Numbered from the stretch's first letter, positions 42,849 to 51,891 are shown. The stretch: 64,000 nucleotides of DNA from Mameliella sp. CS4 (GCF_019392335.1 NZ_JAHXRQ010000015.1:62001-126000); one strand, 5' to 3'. Translations and numbers: made by a program. Notes: generated by a model not told the origin, from the sequence alone.

Positions 42849-44525
42849 CTACCGCGACAGGGCAGCGTCGGCAGCGGCGCTGATGCGCCGCGCGTCGGCG
42901 CGCGGCAGGGCCAGGTAGCGGGCGCCCAGCCAGGCTGCCAGCTCGGCGCCTTCGGCCCCGGGCCTGTTGGCGGTGTCGATGACGATGGCGGGCAGGCCGA
43001 GGCGTTGCCATAGCCGGGCCATATCGCGCGCATCGGCGGCGGCTGCGGTGCGGCCCGGGCTGCCGTCCAGCGCGATGTTGCCGCGCCCGTCCGTCAGCAG
43101 GGCCAGGCAAGGGCTCTGCCCGTTGCGCAACCCCTGCAGCGCCAGGTCATGCACCGCCCGCAGCCCTGCCGCCAGTGGTGTGCCGCCGCCGCCGGGCAGG
43201 GCGGCGATACGGCGCTTGGCCTGGACCAGCGACCGCGTCGGCGGCAGCGGCACGTCGGCGTGGGTGTCGCGGAAAGTGACCAGCGCCACGAGATCGCGCT
43301 TGGTGTAGGCCTGCGCCAGCAAGAGTTCGACGGCGCCCTTGGCCTCGGCCATGCGGGCCAGCGCGGCAGAGCCAGAGCTGTCGACCGCCAGGATCACAAG
43401 CCGGTCGGAATGTTCCTCGGTCTGGCGCAGGCGCAGGTCGCCCGGGTGGACGACAAGGCGCGTCGTGCCGGGCATTGCCGCGCGCCGAAGGGGCTGCCAG
43501 GGCGCGGCTGCGCGTAGTGTGGCCACCACGTCGATCCGGGCGCGTCCGTCAGGGCGACCGGGCCGCGAGGGCAGGGGACGCCCGCGCCGGTTGCCCTTGC
43601 GTTTGCCCCCGGCGCCGAAACCCTGTCCGCCCCCGCGCGCCTTGCCGCCCCGGTCCAGCCGGGTCAGCAAGTCCGGCGGCAGGCAGGCGGCAATGGCCTC
43701 GACCAGTAGCTCGTCCGGGATGTCCTGCATCGAGGTGCCATCGCCCTGCGCTTCGCTTTCTTGTTGCTGGGGCTGGTCCGGGCTGTCGTCCTCGTCCGGT
43801 GCCTCGGGAACCTGAGTGGCGCGGCTGGGCAGGACCAGCTCGGCCGCTTCGCGCAGGTGGTCGCCTGTTGCGCGGTCGTGGAGATCGAGCGCCGCCAGCG
43901 CGCGGGCACAGCGCAGGGCCAGCAGTGGCGTGCGCAGCCCGTGGATGCCAAAGCGCGCGGCCAGGTGGACAAGCTGGGCAAGGTGATCGTCCGGCACCTC
44001 GACCCGTGGGAGCCGCGCGCGGGCTGCATCCAGGTCAGCCGGTGCAGGCAGGCGCAGCAGGGCGTCCCCGGCCCGGATCTCGGACAGGTCCAGGTGAAAG
44101 GCCAGCCGGTCGGTCAGCACCTGCGGCGCGGTCTCGTCCGGGTCGGCGCCCTCGTCCAGCAGGACAAGGCAATGCCCTCTGTCCCCATCCAGCAGTCCGG
44201 CCAGGCGTGCGGCCAGCCCGGGCGGCACCCGTTCTGCCATCGGCATGACCAGCGCGGCGGCATGGTCAGCGAGGCCCACCTGCCGCACCAGTCCGCGCCC
44301 TGCAAGCGAGGCCGCGACATCGAGCCCGCCAAAGAGCTGAATGTCGTCCAGCCTGGGGTGGACGCGGCGTAGGGGCAGGGGCAGCGTCTCCAGCGCCTGT
44401 TCCAGCCGCTGACGCACCGGGCCGGGCCGGGCGCGGATGACCATGCCGCCCAGTCCCGCCGGATCGATGGCCAAGGCCGCAAGCGCCCGCTGCGCACGAA
44501 TCCAATCCGGTGGCGCGGTGATCAT
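42849..44525 (-). CDS. bchD: BchD, magnesium chelatase subunit D
   Basis: A 558-residue subunit of the Mg-chelatase that inserts Mg2+ into protoporphyrin IX, the first committed step of bacteriochlorophyll synthesis. The N-terminal half is an AAA+-like domain without a good Walker motif. A proline/glutamate-rich linker (around residues 240-260) and a glycine/arginine-rich basic stretch follow. The C-terminal von Willebrand A (integrin-I) domain has the metal site DSSGS at residues 382-386. The start overlaps the bchI stop (ATGA). Confidence 0.94.
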   Translation of the reverse strand: MITAPPDWIRAQRALAALAIDPAGLGGMVIRARPGPVRQRLEQALETLPLPLRRVHPRLDDIQLFGGLDVAASLAGRGLVRQVGLADHAAALVMPMAERVPPGLAARLAGLLDGDRGHCLVLLDEGADPDETAPQVLTDRLAFHLDLSEIRAGDALLRLPAPADLDAARARLPRVEVPDDHLAQLVHLAARFGIHGLRTPLLALRCARALAALDLHDRATGDHLREAAELVLPSRATQVPEAPDEDDSPDQPQQQESEAQGDGTSMQDIPDELLVEAIAACLPPDLLTRLDRGGKARGGGQGFGAGGKRKGNRRGRPLPSRPGRPDGRARIDVVATLRAAAPWQPLRRAAMPGTTRLVVHPGDLRLRQTEEHSDRLVILAVDSSGSAALARMAEAKGAVELLLAQAYTKRDLVALVTFRDTHADVPLPPTRSLVQAKRRIAALPGGGGTPLAAGLRAVHDLALQGLRNGQSPCLALLTDGRGNIALDGSPGRTAAAADARDMARLWQRLGLPAIVIDTANRPGAEGAELAAWLGARYLALPRADARRISAAADAALSR

Positions 44526-45523
44526 GGCAGGGTCTCGGCGACGACGCGGGCCACCCGCGCGGCCGACCCCGCCTCGTCCAGGGGATCGCGGCGCAATCGG
44601 TGGCTTAGCGCCAATGGCGCCACGCCGCGCAGGTGATCGCGGGTGATCGCGCTGTCTTCAAAGGCCGCCTGGGCGCGCGCCGCGCGCAAAAGGGTCAGTT
44701 CGCCCCGCAACCCGTCGGCCCCCAGCGCCATGCTCAGCCGGGCGCAATCGGTCAGCACCTCTTCGGTCGGCTCGGTTCCGGCCAGGGCCGCACGCGCGGC
44801 AAGGATGGCTGTGCGCAACGCCGCGTTCTCGGCCTGCCAGCGGGCCATGAAGCCATCGTGATCTGTCTCATAGGCGTGGCGGCGGCGGATGACCTCGACC
44901 CGTTCCTCGATGCTGTCGGGAGAGCGGACCTCGACCGAAAGGCCGAAGCGGTCCAGCAGTTGTGGGCGCAACTCGCCTTCTTCGGGGTTGCCTGAGCCGA
45001 CAAGGACAAAGCGCGCCGCGTGGCGGATCGACAGGCCCTCGCGTTCGACCGCGTTGAGTCCCGATTGCGCCACGTCCAGCAGCAGGTCGACGATGTGATC
45101 CTCCAGCAGGTTGACCTCGTCGATATAGAGATACCCCCGGTTGGCCCGCGCCAGCAGCCCCGGCTCAAAGGCTTTTTCGCCACGGGTCAGGGCGCGCTCG
45201 ATGTCCAGCGCACCGGTCACGCGATCCTCTGTCACGCCCAGCGGCAAGTCCACGACCGGTGTCGGGCGTTCCGCCAGAGTGCCGTCCACGGGCCCGGCCC
45301 AGTCGGGGATGTCCTCGAGCCGCTCGGAATTGACCGGGCATCCGGCGACAACGGTGATCGGGGGCAGGAGCGCGGCCAGCGCGCGCACGGCGGTGGACTT
45401 GCCGGTGCCCCGGTCGCCAAAGACCAGAACGCCGCCAAGCCCGGGGTCGATGGCGGTCAGGATCATCGCCTGTTTCATCTGCTCTTGGCCAACGATGGCC
45501 GAAAAGGGAAAGTTCTGGGTCAT
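44522..45523 (-). CDS. bchI: BchI, magnesium chelatase ATPase subunit I
   Basis: A 333-residue AAA+ ATPase. Walker A GDRGTGKS is at residues 36-43. The Walker B region GYLYIDEVNLLEDHIVDLLL, the sensor-type FVLVGSGNPEEGELRPQLLD and the arginine-containing helix pattern follow. It powers Mg insertion with BchD and BchH (the latter outside the window). The ATG overlaps the crtA TGA (ATGA) and the stop overlaps the bchD ATG, so the whole operon is translationally chained. Confidence 0.95.
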   Translation of the reverse strand: MTQNFPFSAIVGQEQMKQAMILTAIDPGLGGVLVFGDRGTGKSTAVRALAALLPPITVVAGCPVNSERLEDIPDWAGPVDGTLAERPTPVVDLPLGVTEDRVTGALDIERALTRGEKAFEPGLLARANRGYLYIDEVNLLEDHIVDLLLDVAQSGLNAVEREGLSIRHAARFVLVGSGNPEEGELRPQLLDRFGLSVEVRSPDSIEERVEVIRRRHAYETDHDGFMARWQAENAALRTAILAARAALAGTEPTEEVLTDCARLSMALGADGLRGELTLLRAARAQAAFEDSAITRDHLRGVAPLALSHRLRRDPLDEAGSAARVARVVAETLP

Positions 45524-46230
45524 TGCATCGGTCCGGCTGGTGTCAGGGAAGGCCCGCCCGGCCAGTGACCGCTGGCGCCGAGGATATGGAACCGGGCGTA
45601 GAGTTCCTCGCGGAACCAGTCGCCCTCGCGCACGGCGCGGATGGCGCGGGCATGGGGGCCGTCGGCGCGGGCAAAGCGGGCCATGCTGGCGCTGTCGGGC
45701 CAGATCGAAAAGGTCACCTGGTGCAGCAGGGGCACCTCTCCGATGCCGACCTTGAAGACGACGGAGGGATCGGCGCCGATGGCGGCGCTGATGTCCGGCA
45801 CCCGGTGCCAGAAGCGCCAGAGAGTCGACATCCGCAGCGTCGCGCGGGTGAGTGCCGCGACGGGGCCGGGGCCGGGAGTGGTGTCCCCCACCTCGAACGG
45901 GGTTTGCCGCGACCAGGCCCCGCGGGCCGAGATCGGGGAGAGGAACAGCGTCCAGCTTTCTGTCGCTCGCCCGTTATACCGGCGATAGACCGGGGCATCG
46001 CGCGTCTGCCGTTGCGCGCAGTCCAGGTCAGGCCAGGTGGCAAGGATCGCGTAGACACCGGTTTCCGGCAGCGGCGTGAACCCTTCGCCCGTGCCCGAGC
46101 CGCAGAGTTTCCAGAAACCGATTCCCTTGGTCCGGCGCATGGCCGGGCGGGCAAGGCCCATCATCGCAAAGGCCCAGAGCCGGCTGACCCCGCGCGGAAA
46201 GCGAAAGAAGCTCAGGCTGACGACCTGGAT
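45520..46230 (-). CDS. crtA: CrtA, spheroidene monooxygenase (apparent AUC start)
   Basis: A 236-residue oxygenase that converts spheroidene to spheroidenone under oxygen. The conserved body includes GIGFWKLCGSGTGEGFTP and PVYRRYNGRATESWTLFLSP. The conserved N-terminus QVVSLSFFRFPRGVSRLWAF reads in frame upstream of the first ATG (46164). The codon where other CrtA proteins have their start methionine is ATC (46228-46230), with GGAGGAG a few bases before it. The in-frame stop TGA lies nine codons further upstream and no ATG, GTG or TTG lies between. Initiation is therefore either at AUC or, with loss of 22 conserved residues, at 46164. First gene of crtA-bchI-bchD-bchO. Confidence 0.85.
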   Translation of the reverse strand: MQVVSLSFFRFPRGVSRLWAFAMMGLARPAMRRTKGIGFWKLCGSGTGEGFTPLPETGVYAILATWPDLDCAQRQTRDAPVYRRYNGRATESWTLFLSPISARGAWSRQTPFEVGDTTPGPGPVAALTRATLRMSTLWRFWHRVPDISAAIGADPSVVFKVGIGEVPLLHQVTFSIWPDSASMARFARADGPHARAIRAVREGDWFREELYARFHILGASGHWPGGPSLTPAGPMQ

Positions 46231-46252
46231 GGCCTCTCCTCCTCTTGGTTGG

Positions 46253-46270
46253 TGTCAGGGTATCCTGACA
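46253..46270. promoter_or_regulatory. PpsR/CrtJ binding box 1, crtA-crtI region
   Basis: TGT-N12-ACA, with the whole 18 bases being nearly palindromic (TGTCAGG...CCTGACA). It lies just upstream of the crtA start. PpsR/CrtJ represses photosynthesis genes in oxygen and bright light. Confidence 0.78.
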
Positions 46271-46307
46271 CGGAATTTCCCTCTGGAAAAGAGGTGCAAT
46301 GCGAGAT

Positions 46308-46325
46308 TGTCAATTTTGATTTACA
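46308..46325. promoter_or_regulatory. PpsR/CrtJ binding box 2, crtA-crtI region
   Basis: A second TGT-N12-ACA box, AT-rich in the spacer, 17 bases before the crtI ATG and 37 bases from box 1. Paired boxes in this divergent region are established for related purple bacteria. Confidence 0.72.
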
Positions 46326-46341
46326 CATGTAGGCTCGAAAT

Positions 46342-47910
46342 ATGTTTGCAGTCGCGGACTCCTTTCACAAGCACAGGCCGGTCGATCCCGGGGCCCCGAA
46401 GGCCCTGATCGTCGGGGCCGGGCTGGGCGGGCTTGCCGCCGCAATGCGGCTGGGCGCGCGGGGCTACCGCGTCACCGTTCTCGACCGGCTGGAGACACCC
46501 GGGGGGCGCGGGTCGGCCATCCACCAGGGCGGGCACCGCTTTGATCTGGGGCCGACCATCGTCACCGTGCCGCAGGTGTTTCGCGATCTTTGGGCGGCCT
46601 GCGGGCGGCGTTTCGACGATGACGTGACCCTGCGCCCGCTCGACCCGTTCTACGAGATCCGCTGGCCGGACGGGTCCCGGTTTCGCGTTGGCCCGGATGC
46701 CGAGGCGATGCGGCAAGAGGTGGCGCGCCTGTCGCCCGGCGACCTGGCGGGGTACACCCGGTTCCTGCGCGACAGCGAAGAACGCTACCGGATCGGGTTC
46801 GAGGACCTGGGCCGCCGACCGATGCACCGCCTGTCCGACCTGATCCGAGTCTTGCCGACCTTCGCGCGCCTGCGGGCGGATCGGTCGGTCTATGGCCATG
46901 CGGCGCGCCGCGTGCGGGACGAACGACTGCGCATGGCGCTATCCTTCCACCCACTTTTCATCGGCGGAGATCCCTGCCATGTCACCTCGATCTACGCCCT
47001 GGTGAACCACCTCGAGTCCGCCTTTGGCGTGCATTACGCGATGGGCGGCGTGGCCCGGATCGCCGAGGCGATGGCAGAGGTCGTGACCGATCAGGGCGGG
47101 TTGATCCGCCAGCGCGCCGAGGTCGACGAGATCCGGGTCGAGAAGGGGCGGGCACGGGGCGTCCGGCTGACCGGGGGCGAGGAGGTTTCAGCGGATATCG
47201 TGGTCTCCAACGCCGATGCCGGGCATACCTACGACCATCTCTTGCGCGGCCACGTCCGCCGCCGCTGGACCACGCCGCGCCTGCGGCGCACGCGCTGGTC
47301 GATGAGCCTGTTTGTCTGGTATTTCGGCACCCGGGGCACGCGCGACAAGTGGCGCGACGTGGGGCACCACACGATCCTCAACGGTCCCCGCTATCGCGGC
47401 CTGCTGCGCGACATCTTCATCAAGGGCCACCTGTCAGAGGACATGAGCCTTTACATCCATCGCCCCAGCGTCACCGATCCCAGTGTGGCGCCCGAGGGCG
47501 GAGACACTTTTTACGCGCTCAGCCCCGTGCCGCACCTTGGCCACAAGGCGCCCGTCGATTGGTCGGACATGGCAGGCCACTACCGGGACCGTGTTCTCAA
47601 GGTGATGGAGCGCGAAGTGTTGCCCGGCCTGTCCGAGCACCTGACCGAGTCGCTGGTCTTTACCCCGGAAACCTTTCGGGACAGGTATCTCAGCCCGCAT
47701 GGCGCCGCCTTCTCGATCGAGCCGCGTATCCTGCAAAGCGCCTGGTTCCGCCCCCACAATATCAGCGAAGAGGTGCGCGGGCTTTACCTTGTGGGGGCGG
47801 GCACGCATCCCGGCGCGGGGCTGCCGGGGGTTGTCGGCAGCGCCGAGATCCTGGACCAACTGGTGCCCGATGGTCATCCGGTCATGGACCTGCCGGTGGC
47901 GGCGCAATGA
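46342..47910 (+). CDS. crtI: CrtI, phytoene desaturase
   Basis: A 522-residue FAD-dependent desaturase that turns phytoene into neurosporene. The N-terminal FAD motif ALIVGAGLGGLAAAMRLGAR is followed by GGRGSAIHQGGHRFDLGPT. The C-terminal carotenoid-desaturase signature is LYLVGAGTHPGAGLPGVVGS. The ATG has only a weak ribosome binding site. The stop overlaps the crtB start (ATGA). Divergent from crtA across two PpsR boxes. Confidence 0.96.
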   Translation: MFAVADSFHKHRPVDPGAPKALIVGAGLGGLAAAMRLGARGYRVTVLDRLETPGGRGSAIHQGGHRFDLGPTIVTVPQVFRDLWAACGRRFDDDVTLRPLDPFYEIRWPDGSRFRVGPDAEAMRQEVARLSPGDLAGYTRFLRDSEERYRIGFEDLGRRPMHRLSDLIRVLPTFARLRADRSVYGHAARRVRDERLRMALSFHPLFIGGDPCHVTSIYALVNHLESAFGVHYAMGGVARIAEAMAEVVTDQGGLIRQRAEVDEIRVEKGRARGVRLTGGEEVSADIVVSNADAGHTYDHLLRGHVRRRWTTPRLRRTRWSMSLFVWYFGTRGTRDKWRDVGHHTILNGPRYRGLLRDIFIKGHLSEDMSLYIHRPSVTDPSVAPEGGDTFYALSPVPHLGHKAPVDWSDMAGHYRDRVLKVMEREVLPGLSEHLTESLVFTPETFRDRYLSPHGAAFSIEPRILQSAWFRPHNISEEVRGLYLVGAGTHPGAGLPGVVGSAEILDQLVPDGHPVMDLPVAAQ

Positions 47911-48941
47911 TCGCGCCCCGGGACATGGCCCATTGCGTCGAGGCGATCCGGCATGGGTCGCGCTCTTTCCACGCGGCGTCGCGCCTGTTGCCCGCAAGAG
48001 TGCGGGAGCCAGCGCTGGCGCTTTATGCCTTCTGCCGGCTGGCGGATGACGCGGTGGACCTGCAGCAGGAAAAGGCGGATGCGGTCCTGCGCCTGCACGA
48101 CAGGCTGGACCGGGCCTATGCGGGCCGTCCGCTGAACGCGCCTGCCGATCGTGCCTTTGCCGCTGTGATCGAGGATTTCGACATGCCGCGCATCTTGCCC
48201 GATGCCCTGATTGAAGGGCTGGCCTGGGACGCGATGGGACGCCGCTACGCCACCTTGTCGGACCTGCGCGCCTATTCGGCCCGTGTCGCCTCGGCGGTGG
48301 GGGCGATGATGTGCGTGCTGATGCGGGTGCGCGACCGGGATGCGCTGGCCAGGGCCTGTGACCTGGGCGTTGCCATGCAGCTGACCAACATCGCCCGCGA
48401 CGTGGGTGAGGATGCGCGCGAGGGGCGGCTCTACCTGCCGACCGACTGGCTGGCGGGGGCGGGCGTCGATCTTGCCGAGCTGTTGCGCGACCCGAGACCG
48501 ACGCCCGAGTTGGCGGCTGTCCTGCGGCGCCTGCTGCGCGAGGCCGGGGCGCTGTATCATCGCTCAGAGGCCGGGATTGCCGCGCTGCCGCTGTCGGCGC
48601 GCCCGGGGATCTTTGCGGCGCGGTTCATCTATGCCGGGATCGGCGGTTCGGTGGCGCGTAACGGGTTTGATTCCGTCACCCGCCGTGCCCGGACCTCGGG
48701 CGGCCAGAAACTGGGTTGGTTGATGCTCTCCAGCCTCCGCGCGGGGCTGACGGTGGCTTTGCCGCGCTCGGCGGTGATCCATGCGCGCGCCTTGCCGGAA
48801 ACGGAGTTTCTGGTTCGCGCCGCCGCCAAGGACGCCGCGCCGGACTGGAGCGAGAACCTGCACCAGGCGCTGGTTGCGCTTAAGTTGCAGGAGCAAAACC
48901 GCCGCGCACCGTTGATGCCACCCATGCGCGCCGCTAGGTAA
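47907..48941 (+). CDS. crtB: CrtB, phytoene synthase
   Basis: A 344-residue squalene/phytoene synthase that condenses two geranylgeranyl diphosphates. The first aspartate-rich site is RLADDAVD and the second is LTNIARDVGEDAREGRLYLP. The start at 47907 overlaps the crtI stop; the longer open frame upstream lies inside crtI in another frame. It is followed by tspO after six bases. Confidence 0.95.
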   Translation: MIAPRDMAHCVEAIRHGSRSFHAASRLLPARVREPALALYAFCRLADDAVDLQQEKADAVLRLHDRLDRAYAGRPLNAPADRAFAAVIEDFDMPRILPDALIEGLAWDAMGRRYATLSDLRAYSARVASAVGAMMCVLMRVRDRDALARACDLGVAMQLTNIARDVGEDAREGRLYLPTDWLAGAGVDLAELLRDPRPTPELAAVLRRLLREAGALYHRSEAGIAALPLSARPGIFAARFIYAGIGGSVARNGFDSVTRRARTSGGQKLGWLMLSSLRAGLTVALPRSAVIHARALPETEFLVRAAAKDAAPDWSENLHQALVALKLQEQNRRAPLMPPMRAAR

Positions 48942-48947
48942 GACTTC

Positions 48948-49412
48948 ATGTTCTGGATTCTCTTCATCATCTTTCTGGCGGCCTGTTTCTCGGCCGGGGC
49001 CACTGGCGGGATGTTCCCGCCGGGCGACTGGTACAGGTCGCTGGACAAGCCGCGCTGGACGCCGCCGGATTGGCTCTTTCCCGTGGCCTGGACGACGCTC
49101 TACCTGCTGATCGCCTTTGCGGGCGCGCGTGTGGCGCTGGCGCCGGACAATGGCCTGGCGCTTGCGCTCTGGGCGCTGCAGATCGCGCTCAACACCCTGT
49201 GGACGCCTGTCTTTTTCGGGCTGCGGCGGATGCGGGCCGGGCTGATCGTGCTCAGCGCATTGTGGGTTTCTGTCGCAGCCGGGATGGTCGCGCTCTGGCA
49301 AGTGGATAGCTGGGCGGGACTGGCCTTTGTGCCCTACCTCTGCTGGGTTTCGGTGGCCTGGGCGCTGAACCTTTCGGTCCTGCGCCGCAACCCGAACGTG
49401 GCGCCTGCCTGA
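48948..49412 (+). CDS. tspO: TspO/CrtK, tryptophan-rich sensory protein
   Basis: A 154-residue five-helix membrane protein of the TspO/MBR family, in the outer membrane in Rhodobacter, where it binds porphyrins and down-tunes photopigment genes in oxygen. Family motifs are visible: PPGDWYRSLDKPRWTPPDWLFPVAW near residues 25-48, and ALNTLWTPVFFGLRR, the conserved N-x-x-W-x-P-x-F-F segment. It is third in the crtI-crtB-tspO operon and ends five bases before the convergent crtC stop. Confidence 0.93.
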   Translation: MFWILFIIFLAACFSAGATGGMFPPGDWYRSLDKPRWTPPDWLFPVAWTTLYLLIAFAGARVALAPDNGLALALWALQIALNTLWTPVFFGLRRMRAGLIVLSALWVSVAAGMVALWQVDSWAGLAFVPYLCWVSVAWALNLSVLRRNPNVAPA

Positions 49413-49417
49413 ACCGC

Positions 49418-50338
49418 TCAACGGCCCGGGTCGAAGGGCCAGCGCGCCCGTCGCGGCACGCGCAACGCCAGCATTGGCTTGAGCAGCGGGGACCGGAAGC
49501 GGCGCAGGTCCAGTGCCTCGTGCACGCCGGTCGTTTCCACTCCGTCCAGCCGGGTTGTCACCATGCTGCGGCTATAGAACGGCGCATCCAGCATGTTCTG
49601 CACCTGGCGGGGCGCATGGCCGGGATCGGCCCGCGTCTGCCGCGCCACCTGCCAGAGCGAGCGACGCAAGCGCGCCGGGGGCGGCGGTTCCACAGCGCAG
49701 GCCGCGCCGTCCGCGTCAAAGCGGACCGCAGCGGCAAGTGTCGATCCGTCCCGCCGTATGGCGTCATAGAAGCAGTTGCTGCCGGTGCCGGTGGGAAATC
49801 GCCCCCAGGTCCAGCTGTCGAAATCCTCTTCCAGCGCGCGGGTGCCGAAATTGGCGTCGAAATAGCCGTGCCCCTGCCAGCGCCAGCCGGGCGCATCCAG
49901 GTCGACCGCGATCCGGCAGGTCGGGGCGAATGGCCGCCAGACATGCGCGCCGTCCGGCGTCAGGGGCAGTTCGACCTGCGTCACCGCCGAAGGCGTCACG
50001 GTGATGCGTCCGCGCAGGCGCCCGAACATCGGCGGCGCGCCGCGCTCGTCGATCAAGACCTCCAGCTGGCCGTCCTGCCAACGGAGCGAGGAGGGGCCAA
50101 TGGTCATGCTCTGAGACGTTTGCCGCAGCGCGTCGCGCCCCCGGTCCGTCATGGCAAATCGGCCGCCGGGCCCGTAAGTGGCGACATTCAGGCAAACGTG
50201 GTTTTCCGGGTCGCGCCGTCCGGACCAGGCGTACCAGGGCGAAAAGACCGAGCCTATGAAGGCGATGATGCTGACCGCCCGCCCGCCACCGTCGCGGATT
50301 CCGTCGATGTACCACCAGGCGTAGCCGTTTGGCGGCAC
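49418..50338 (-). CDS. crtC: CrtC, hydroxyneurosporene synthase (carotenoid 1,2-hydratase)
   Basis: A 306-residue hydratase that adds water across the C1-C2 double bond of neurosporene-type carotenoids. Conserved segments are PPNGYAWWYIDGIRDGG, FIGSVFSPWYAWSGRRDPENH, HVWRPFAP, GYFDANFGTRALEEDFDSWTWG and VQNMLDAPFYSRS. The start chosen is GTG at 50338, just before PPNGYAWW; there is no in-frame ATG or GTG further up that is supported. It overlaps the end of crtD by 85 bases in a different frame. Confidence 0.88.
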   Translation of the reverse strand: MPPNGYAWWYIDGIRDGGGRAVSIIAFIGSVFSPWYAWSGRRDPENHVCLNVATYGPGGRFAMTDRGRDALRQTSQSMTIGPSSLRWQDGQLEVLIDERGAPPMFGRLRGRITVTPSAVTQVELPLTPDGAHVWRPFAPTCRIAVDLDAPGWRWQGHGYFDANFGTRALEEDFDSWTWGRFPTGTGSNCFYDAIRRDGSTLAAAVRFDADGAACAVEPPPPARLRRSLWQVARQTRADPGHAPRQVQNMLDAPFYSRSMVTTRLDGVETTGVHEALDLRRFRSPLLKPMLALRVPRRARWPFDPGR

Positions 50339-51837
50339 GGCGAGGGAAAAGTTCGGTCCTTCAAGATCGCCTCGGCCGCGTGCCGGGCGGAGAGTATGGC
50401 CATCGGCACGCCCGCCCCCGGGTGTGCCCCGCCCCCCGCCAGGTAAAGACCCGGCACCGGGCTGCGCGCCTTCGGTCTCTGAAAGGCCGCCATCAGCGCC
50501 TCCGGGCTCTGCCCGTATAGCGCGCCTTGCGAGGCTGGAAACAGGCTCTCCAAGCCCCTCGGTGTGGTCAGGCTTTGCGGTCCCGGCATCGGGGCAAAGC
50601 TCAGCCCCGCCCTGGCCAGCGTGTCGAAACAACGGGTGCGGCATTGGTCAGGCTCCTGGTCGGGGGCGGGAAGCGGGGGCGCGTTGGCGATGATCTCGAA
50701 CCGTTCCAGATCTGGCGGCGGCGCGGGGCCGCCCCTGTCCATCGCGCAGAGGTAAAGCGTGGGGTCCGGCACCAGCGCGCCACGCGCCAGGGCCTCGAAC
50801 TCGGGTCTTGGGTCGGCGCGGAAAAAGACGTTGTGATGGGCCAGCTCCGGCCCCTGGATCCGCGCCGCAAAGGCCCAGACCTGCGCCGAAAGACTGCGGC
50901 GCCGCCGCGCGCTTTGGCCGCCGGCGGGAATGGCCCCCGATCCCAGTGCACCCGTCGCCAGCGCGCGCGGATCGCCGTTGAAGAGCACCCGGTTCGCCCG
51001 CAGCCTCGTGCCATCCGCCAGGGTCACCCCCTGCGCGCCGCCCTCAGTGATATTGATCCGCGTCACATGGGCGTTGTGACAGAACCGTGCGCCGCGCGCC
51101 CAGGCGATGGCTTCCAGCGCGCGGGCCAGCCGGTGCATCCCGCCCGCGATTTTCCAGACGCCCGCGTATTCCGCCTGCCAGACCAGCGACAGCAGGGCTG
51201 GGGCGCGGTAGGGCGAGGCGCCGACGTAGGTGGCATAGCGCCCGAAGAGCTGCGCAAGGCGTGGGTCGTCGAATGTTCTGTCCAGCAGGGCGGCAAGGCT
51301 GCGGTGCGGGGCCATGCTTCGCAACAGGCCGGGATTGCGCAGGGTCTGGGCGGCAAGTGCGGTCAAAGATGGGTCGGCCGCCTGCATCACTGGCCCGTCA
51401 AAGGCCTCGAACAGACCGCGCGCCCTGTCGCAAAAGGCCTGGAACTGCGCCACGGCGCGGGCGCCGCCAAAGGCGCGTAGCGCCTCATGGGTTTCAAGCT
51501 CGGTGTCGAAGAGGTCCAGCTGCGAGCCGTCCGGCCAGAAATGCCGTGCGATCAGCGGTTGGCGGATCAGGTCGAGGTGTGCATCCAGTCTCTCTCCAAG
51601 GCTGGCGAACAGGTCGTCCAGCACCGGGCGCAGGGTCAGAACGGTCGGGCCCGCGTCCACCGGCCCGGCGGGTGAGGGCAGGCTGCGCATCTTGCCGCCC
51701 GAGGTGGCGGCTCGTTCGACCACCGTGACGCGCAAACCGGCATGGGCCAGCCGCGCGGCGGCGGCCAGCCCGCCGATCCCGGCCCCGACGATGAGGACGT
51801 CGCGCCCCTGGTCTGTGCTGAACCCGGAAACTGTCAT
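50254..51837 (-). CDS. crtD: CrtD, methoxyneurosporene (C-3,4) desaturase
   Basis: A 527-residue FAD-dependent carotenoid 3,4-desaturase related to CrtI. The N-terminal motif is DVLIVGAGIGGLAAAARLAH and the C-terminal signature LYLAGGGAHPGAGVPMAILS. The start at 51837 gives MTVSGFSTDQGRDV; a longer frame to 51873 lies in the PpsR-box region. The last 35 or so residues (after AEAILKDRTFPSPC) are a low-complexity tail encoded over the start of crtC. Divergent from crtE across two PpsR boxes. Confidence 0.93.
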   Translation of the reverse strand: MTVSGFSTDQGRDVLIVGAGIGGLAAAARLAHAGLRVTVVERAATSGGKMRSLPSPAGPVDAGPTVLTLRPVLDDLFASLGERLDAHLDLIRQPLIARHFWPDGSQLDLFDTELETHEALRAFGGARAVAQFQAFCDRARGLFEAFDGPVMQAADPSLTALAAQTLRNPGLLRSMAPHRSLAALLDRTFDDPRLAQLFGRYATYVGASPYRAPALLSLVWQAEYAGVWKIAGGMHRLARALEAIAWARGARFCHNAHVTRINITEGGAQGVTLADGTRLRANRVLFNGDPRALATGALGSGAIPAGGQSARRRRSLSAQVWAFAARIQGPELAHHNVFFRADPRPEFEALARGALVPDPTLYLCAMDRGGPAPPPDLERFEIIANAPPLPAPDQEPDQCRTRCFDTLARAGLSFAPMPGPQSLTTPRGLESLFPASQGALYGQSPEALMAAFQRPKARSPVPGLYLAGGGAHPGAGVPMAILSARHAAEAILKDRTFPSPCRQTATPGGTSTESATVAGGRSASSPS

Positions 51838-51866
51838 GCGGCAATTATTGACTCGGGGTCTCAATG

Positions 51867-51884
51867 TGTCCATTGTAATTTACA
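51867..51884. promoter_or_regulatory. PpsR/CrtJ binding box 1, crtD-crtE region
   Basis: TGT-N12-ACA at 30 bases from the crtD start. Together with the second box, seven bases away, it forms a close tandem as in the puc and bch promoters of purple bacteria. Confidence 0.78.
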
Positions 51885-51891
51885 CTATGAA

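Noticed and set aside
42844..43110. N-terminal extension of bchO
   Set aside because: The open frame continues upstream inside bchD with arginine-rich residues; the canonical BchO N-terminus begins at the GTG at 42843.
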